NCBI GenBank assembly: GCA_013180625.2
Contig: SNVD02002362.1
Location: 1-64,000, forward strand
Source: Boswellia sacra
Lineage: Eukaryota > Streptophyta > Magnoliopsida > Sapindales > Burseraceae
Reading direction: 5' to 3'
Length of the DNA: 64,000 nt
The notes under the pieces are model-generated. The model made no database searches and had not been told where the DNA came from. It saw only the letters and a program-made list of their open reading frames with translations. Both the position numbers and the translations under genes were made by a program. This document shows, one piece after another, positions 59,733-64,000 of this stretch (its first letter is position 1; every line of letters begins with the position of its first letter).

Positions 59733-59934
59733 AACATTTGAAAAAATGAGATATGCTTTCGGCGAGGTTTGACAAAACCTACACACTTGTCTCCCACGTG
59801 AAACATGAAAAATGGAGATATACTTTCGGCGGGGTTTGACAAAACCACCACACTTGTCTGCCACGTGAAGCATGAAAAGTAGAGATATACTTTCGGTGGA
59901 GGTTGACAAAACCTCCACACTTGTCTCCCACGTG
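59733..59934 (-). promoter_or_regulatory. Tandem 67-bp repeats with G-boxes upstream of LOG, copy 3
   Basis: Three units at exactly 67-base spacing each end with CACGTG (59795-59800, 59862-59867, 59929-59934) in a CCACGTG context, and contain AGGTTTGACAAAACC-like inverted halves. They lie 244 to 384 bases upstream of the LOG start. CACGTG is the plant G-box bound by bZIP and bHLH factors. Neither the array nor any CACGTG occurs at this place in copies 1 or 2. TATATA-like sequence follows at about 59645-59660. Confidence 0.65.
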
Positions 59935-60092
59935 TACTTATGCCATAGGGTAGTCATATGATTTGTCAAAAAGAAAACTTGAAATTAAAACAAGCAAAAT
60001 CAACAAACAACAACAACACAAAAACAACATTGATAATCAGATCAAACGAAACAAGAAAAAAAATAAAATTCGAAAACAGCAACACACATTCA

Positions 60093-60164
60093 AATATACA
60101 AATAGTTGTGATTGTGGCTCACATCTTCCTCTGGTTTTACGTCCAGTAACGGCTGAAATGCCTT
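60093..60164 (-). other. Post-stop conserved block, copy 3
   Basis: 24 codons after TAG, KAFQPLLDVKPEEDV through NYLYI, then TGA. Only a few bases differ from copy 1 in this stretch, mostly silent, although the preceding protein is much more diverged. Confidence 0.55.
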
Positions 60165-60614
60165 CTATGAGTCGGGGATTTGCTTCCCATCCAGTTTTCT
60201 TATAAACTGGCAAACAGGGTCATTTTTAGTCAGATTCCCTAGACTATAACACTGTAATTCAGCACGAAATTGTGTCCATAGATTAAGCAATTCACGCTGA
60301 ACAAGTCCACAAGAATGTGACTCAAGATTTAATAAAACATTATCCAGCGACTCATTACACAGGCCATTCTTAATAAATGACAATTTATCCTCTCTATTCC
60401 TAGACACAAAACCTAATGAACGATAAGTCTGGTTACAATTCCATCTAGCACATTTATAACATACTTGTAACCTTTTTGCTCTTTGCCTCTTGGCGTAGTA
60501 GCTCTTTCCTAGACCAGGCATGAATTTTGCTAGATTAATATCAGGCTCACCGGACAATCTTACCTTGGCTTCGATATGCCATCGGATATCCACAGGCATA
60601 ACTCCTTGAGACAT
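60165..60614 (-). CDS. Basic Cys-motif nucleic-acid-binding-like protein, copy 3 (N-terminally replaced)
   Basis: 149 aa from ATG at 60614. From PVDIRWHIEAKVRLSGE onward it aligns with copy 1: GKSYYAKRQRAKRLQVCYKC, ARWNCN, SRNREDKLSFIKNGL and CQFIRKLDGK. The first ~38 residues of copy 1 are missing, removed with pol by a deletion joining gag (CLKELC) to this gene near 60603. The ATG used is in the gag part. The last Cys of the motif is Tyr here (CNQTYR) where copy 1 has CNKRC, leaving three Cys. Function may be altered. The resemblance to viral RNA-binding proteins is as for copy 1. Confidence 0.7.
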   Translation of the reverse strand: MSQGVMPVDIRWHIEAKVRLSGEPDINLAKFMPGLGKSYYAKRQRAKRLQVCYKCARWNCNQTYRSLGFVSRNREDKLSFIKNGLCNESLDNVLLNLESHSCGLVQRELLNLWTQFRAELQCYSLGNLTKNDPVCQFIRKLDGKQIPDS

Positions 60615-61570
60615 TTTGTATAATAAGGTATTTGCTCGATAGCATCCAGAAGTGGTATATTTGCCTCGATCTTGCGAAAAGTCTCCAGGATTTCATGTTC
60701 TTGTTCCTCCTTCTTTGATTTTGCAAATCTGCTAGGAAAAGGTGGAGGAGTAACATAAGAAGGAATAGGAGTCTTAAGATTTACCTTAGAAGATGATGTC
60801 TTGTTCATGGTGGAAGTGGTGTCATCTCCTTCATCAGTTTGTGATTTCTTTGCCAGGTTTTGGATACTTGCCCCAGTTTCTATTTGCTCTCCACTTTGCA
60901 AAGTTATGGCACAAGCATTCTCTCTTGGATTGATCACTGTTTGAGAAGATAATTTTTCTGAGCATTGGCCCTCGAATTTGCTTATGCTAGTAGCCAATTG
61001 TCCCATTTGATTTGCGAGGTTTTGGATACTTGCCCCAGTTTCCTGCTGGAATTGCATTGTGTTAGTGGCAAGTGCATTAACAATATCCTGGAGTGACATA
61101 CATGAGTTTTCTAGAGCTGGTTGTGGTGCTGGTTGTGGCATTGGTGGTGGTTGCATTTGAAATGGTTGCTACACTCTAGGTTGATTGAAACCTTGTGGCT
61201 GATTTGGTATGGCATTTGGGGCGATTGGTTGATGATTTCAGTAATTAAAATTAGGGTGATCTCCCCATCCGGCATTGTAAGTATTAGAGAAGGGATCATA
61301 CCATTGCCTTGGTTGTCCTGGAAATCTACCCATGGCATTGGCTCGTTCCATATATTCTTCTTGTAAAGTTGGAAACATGTCGATTGGATGCTCCATGGTA
61401 GAATATACCCCACATGCATAAGATTTCTGCATATATCCTACAGCCATGTTTTCCACAAGAGAGGTTAGCTCAGAAAGTTGTTGTTCAATGTTCAGAGTAC
61501 TTACCTCATTTACTCCCCAATGTAGTTGTGGCTCAAATCGGCTACTGAATTGTTGGAAGTTTACTGCCAT
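60600..61570 (-). pseudogene. Partial Athila gag of copy 3
   Basis: In the minus sense ATG at 61570 (MAVNFQQF). It begins in the middle of gag: ELTSLVENMAVGYMQKSYACGVYSTMEHPIDMFPT is the decayed knuckle region, then FPGQPRQWYDPFSNTYNAGW, and the C-terminal NPRENACAITLQSGEQ, PPPFPSRFAKSKKEEQEHEIL and IPLLDAIEQIP. Stops at 61238 (TGA) and near 61170 (TAG) split it. An ASIQNLA segment is duplicated internally. The frame then crosses the deletion junction into the Cys-motif gene out of frame. Confidence 0.8.
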
Positions 61571-61660
61571 GTCGCCTAAACACAAACAATCAAAAAAAGA
61601 AAAACAAAAAAAATACGAATCAACAATGAAAACAAAATAACAAATCGATTGAAAAATAAT

Positions 61661-61678
61661 TCCCCGGCAACGGCGCCA
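61661..61678 (-). other. Primer binding site of Athila copy 3 (tRNA-Asp)
   Basis: In the minus sense TGGCGCCGTTGCCGGGGA starts 6 bases after the 5' LTR. It is the standard Athila primer site complementary to tRNA-Asp, fully intact. Confidence 0.9.
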
Positions 61679-61684
61679 AAAACT

Positions 61685-63102
61685 TGATGCGTTCGAAACT
61701 AGCAAGTATACTAGTCGCACAAGTAATAAAGTGATAAGTAAGATATTGTTCCCACGAGGATTGATTCTAATTGAATTTGTTATTTCCAGCAACAATTAAC
61801 TAAATGGGCGGTTTTGTTGGTTGATTAACTAGATGAAAAACTTAATACGACGGTAATTAATGAATAACACAATACAAACTTAATTGAAATGGGAATTAAT
61901 CAATGATAGAAATCTGGTTAAGGGATCATTCTCCACCACAAGATATGGATTTGCGAATTAATTGTAGAATTATCATTCAATTACACCATTGAAATTATCA
62001 ACCGTAGATAACAATAAGCTCTGTTATCCCAATCTTTCCTTACTTTGTTGTTAAATAAAACAGGCTCTTTATTTAATCTCTATCCATAAACAACCTAGAA
62101 CAAGCTCTCTAAATTTAATTCAATGGATGCATTACGAAAAGAAAGACAGGTTGATCTAAGCAATAAACACACAAGCTCGGATTATTTAACTTAGGTTATA
62201 TTCTCCAATTGCAATCTCTGATCACAATTTTGCTACTAATGATTAGAAATTCAAGACAATTACGGATCAAGATTTCTAATCTAGCAATAGACAATATCCA
62301 GATTATATTCAGTTGGCCACCCAAATACAATCAGCAAGTAATCATAAGCATTAAACATGGGAATATACAAGCAACTTCAATTAGAGAATTGGATAATAAT
62401 TTCTTGCATAATCAACTCACAAACACCATATCAAGGGCTTTGAAATCACCCTCAACCAAGTCAGATTTAGTTACACATATTCAGACACAATACAAATACA
62501 ATACAATGCATAACAATTCCAGAAAATGAAAGGGAAATGAAAAACATAGCAAATCTGATGAAATCTCTTAGGATTTGTAGTTCTTCCTCTTTCCAAGCCT
62601 TCAATCTCCTTCAAGAACTCTAAGAGATGAGAGAAATCCAAAGATGCAGCCTCCTCCACGTTCTCCCCTCTTCAAGTTATCAAAATAAAACCCTAAAATG
62701 TGTTTATATACTCTGCTACAGTAACCTGCTACAGTGCCCCGTATTATACATGCTACAGAGATTTGTGAAATTATATTTCTATACTTCTCACACTGTTTTG
62801 ATTATAACTTTTGGTACACTGAATGAATTCATGAACCGTAAATTTCTCTAGAAAATAGACTTCGAGAGCTTTCCAACGGTATACAACATGTCATCGGGTT
62901 CATTGTATATCAATACAATTAAATCCGAGAAGATGGTTGACTAGCAGAGGTGAAAATGAAGGGTTTTACTCCATTTTTGTGCAAGTTGCTCCAAAACTCC
63001 TACAAACATCAAAACCACACAAAAACATAAAAATACCAAGGAATATAGCAAAGAAACATAGTCGAATTGATATGAAAGTAATACATAAATAAACACCTCT
63101 CA
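61685..63102 (-). repeat. 5' LTR of Athila copy 3
   Basis: 1418 bp, almost identical to the 3' LTR at 55502-56922 over the parts compared (single changes such as GCATTC/GCGTTC and ATATCG/ATATTG). It ends the element; Tat LTR sequence resumes at 63103. Confidence 0.9.
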
Positions 63103-64000
63103 CACGATACTGTGTCAAAGTCTCTTTTGAGACTTAAAGGAAACACAAACAAGCCATAGGCACATCTGGAGAAATAAGTTGCCTCCTAATTATTCAATTA
63201 GAAATGAATGGGGGCAATCTAATCTCTTGCTTTGGGACCTAAACTACCCTCATCCTTTCAGAGATGCGTTCAAGAAGTTAGTTATGAGTCTTTTGATCGC
63301 TCGGATGTAAATTCGACCTCCACTTGCGAAATACCAAATGAAAATAACTCTTGTTGTTACTTAGTCCACTCAGATTATTTATTTTATGCATATATTTTGA
63401 TTTTTATCTTCATTAAACATATGAGGTGATTATTCAATCAAAATAGTCGTATGTTCATACATAGAAAGAGGAAGGAGAATAGATTACATTTTTGTTAAAC
63501 ATGGGGGAAAGGGAGAGGATTACAAAATTTGTTCTTCAACAATAAAATAATGAAATATGCTATACATTCATATGTTTGAACATTCTAAATAATAGTTCCT
63601 CACCATCAATGTGAATCCACCATCACTTCATGGCATCACATAATTATACTTCTTAATATTCAAACATTCATACATAAACAAATAAATTATAAATCACACA
63701 ACGCCATAAAATCTAATATCATGACATTCTAGCCTAGATTTGATAAATTTTATCATGGCAATTCTACCTATTGCTTACTCCAACATAATTCACATCAATT
63801 ATTGTGGCATTTCTAGCTTAACATGTTATTCATGTAATATTCTAACCTAAACATGGTAATCATGGCATATTCTAGCCTAATTCAAGCAATCAATCGTCAA
63901 ACAAACAATTCAAGGGCAAAATGATAATTGTTACCTATTCTATGCTATTTCCTAGTATTTATCAAAGCAAATAAGTTTTTCTAACATGATTCTAATCACG

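Larger units (their letters stand above)
55502..63102 (-). mobile_element. Athila copy 3: pol-less derivative carrying the Cys-motif and LOG genes
   Basis: 7.6 kb with both LTRs, an intact tRNA-Asp-type PBS and a PPT. The internal region holds a partial gag fused to the Cys-motif ORF, then LOG and a long tail. The N-terminal half of gag and all of protease, RT, RNase H and integrase are missing. The LTRs differ at only a few positions over the stretches I compared, so insertion is recent. It must have moved using proteins from another element. The target is a Tat LTR; the TSD is not clean (CATGA/CACGA-like depending on the border chosen). Confidence 0.88.
55464..64000 (-). repeat. 5' LTR of the Tat element, split by Athila copy 3 and cut by the window end
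   Basis: 55464-55501 and 63103-64000 together match the Tat LTRs at 25608-27670 (for example the CATTTGGAACCATGATACTGTG junction region near 25637). Athila copy 3 sits exactly between the two parts. The LTR continues beyond the window. Confidence 0.8.

Noticed and set aside
59601..59969. 122-aa minus-strand ORF over the G-box array
   Set aside because: It consists of the translation of three 67-bp repeats and lies in the intergenic region; 67 is not a multiple of three, so the frame is accidental.
58952..60614. LOG and Cys-motif genes as ordinary host genes
   Set aside because: They lie between PBS/gag and PPT/LTR of one element in the same orientation, lack introns, and recur in two other Athila copies.
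1..64000. tRNA genes or other RNA genes
   Set aside because: Only primer sites complementary to tRNA 3' ends were found; no cloverleaf-forming gene was recognised.

Overview
This is a stretch of plant nuclear heterochromatin. It is AT-rich and almost entirely nested LTR retrotransposons and their debris. The lineages are typical of flowering plants: Ty3/gypsy Athila (tRNA-Asp primer site, Athila-type gag-pol), Ty3/gypsy Tat, and Ty1/copia Sirevirus. The species cannot be named, and I see no ordinary single-copy host gene. A degraded plant-mobile-domain (PMD) reading frame is the closest thing to one.

Layout: (1) 1-6866, 3' part of Athila copy 1 (+): broken pol, then two intact ORFs, then its 3' LTR. 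(2) 6867-13703, Tat debris, an Athila-tail-like fragment, tandem repeats and a solo Athila LTR (11939-13470, TSD GGCAC). (3) 13704-23124, a Tat LTR split by a complete but dead Sirevirus (15004-22833). (4) 23125-25607, unassigned. (5) 25608-28870, a Tat LTR and tail on the minus strand, the inverted counterpart of region 2/3. (6) 28871-34150, a PMD reading frame cut by a mini-Athila derivative (29412-31561, TSD CCAGT) and a solo Tat LTR (31658-33509), then ended by Athila copy 2. (7) 34151-45474, Athila copy 2 (+), decayed, with a solo Sirevirus LTR (34614-36428, TSD GAAAT) inside its 5' LTR. (8) 45475-50805, 3' half of a second Sirevirus (-) with an env-position ORF. (9) 50806-64000, a Tat element (-) whose 5' LTR is split by Athila copy 3 (55502-63102, -).

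The notable system is a two-gene cassette in the env position of the Athila family, present in all three copies. The first gene encodes a ~182-aa basic Cys-motif protein that resembles the small nucleic-acid-binding/silencing-suppressor proteins of carlavirus-like plant RNA viruses. The second encodes an intronless LOG-like cytokinin riboside 5'-monophosphate phosphoribohydrolase. Copies 1 and 3 keep full LOG reading frames with the family signature. Copy 3 has lost pol entirely and joins a gag remnant to the first gene, yet its two LTRs are almost identical, so a pol-less carrier of the cassette moved recently. Noncoding signals accompany the cassette: a conserved AG acceptor upstream of the first gene, a block just past its stop that is more conserved than the gene, TATA-like boxes or a G-box tandem array before LOG, and a hairpin after it. 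A retroelement family carrying a virus-like RNA-binding protein and a hormone-activating enzyme is the main candidate for an undescribed system here.
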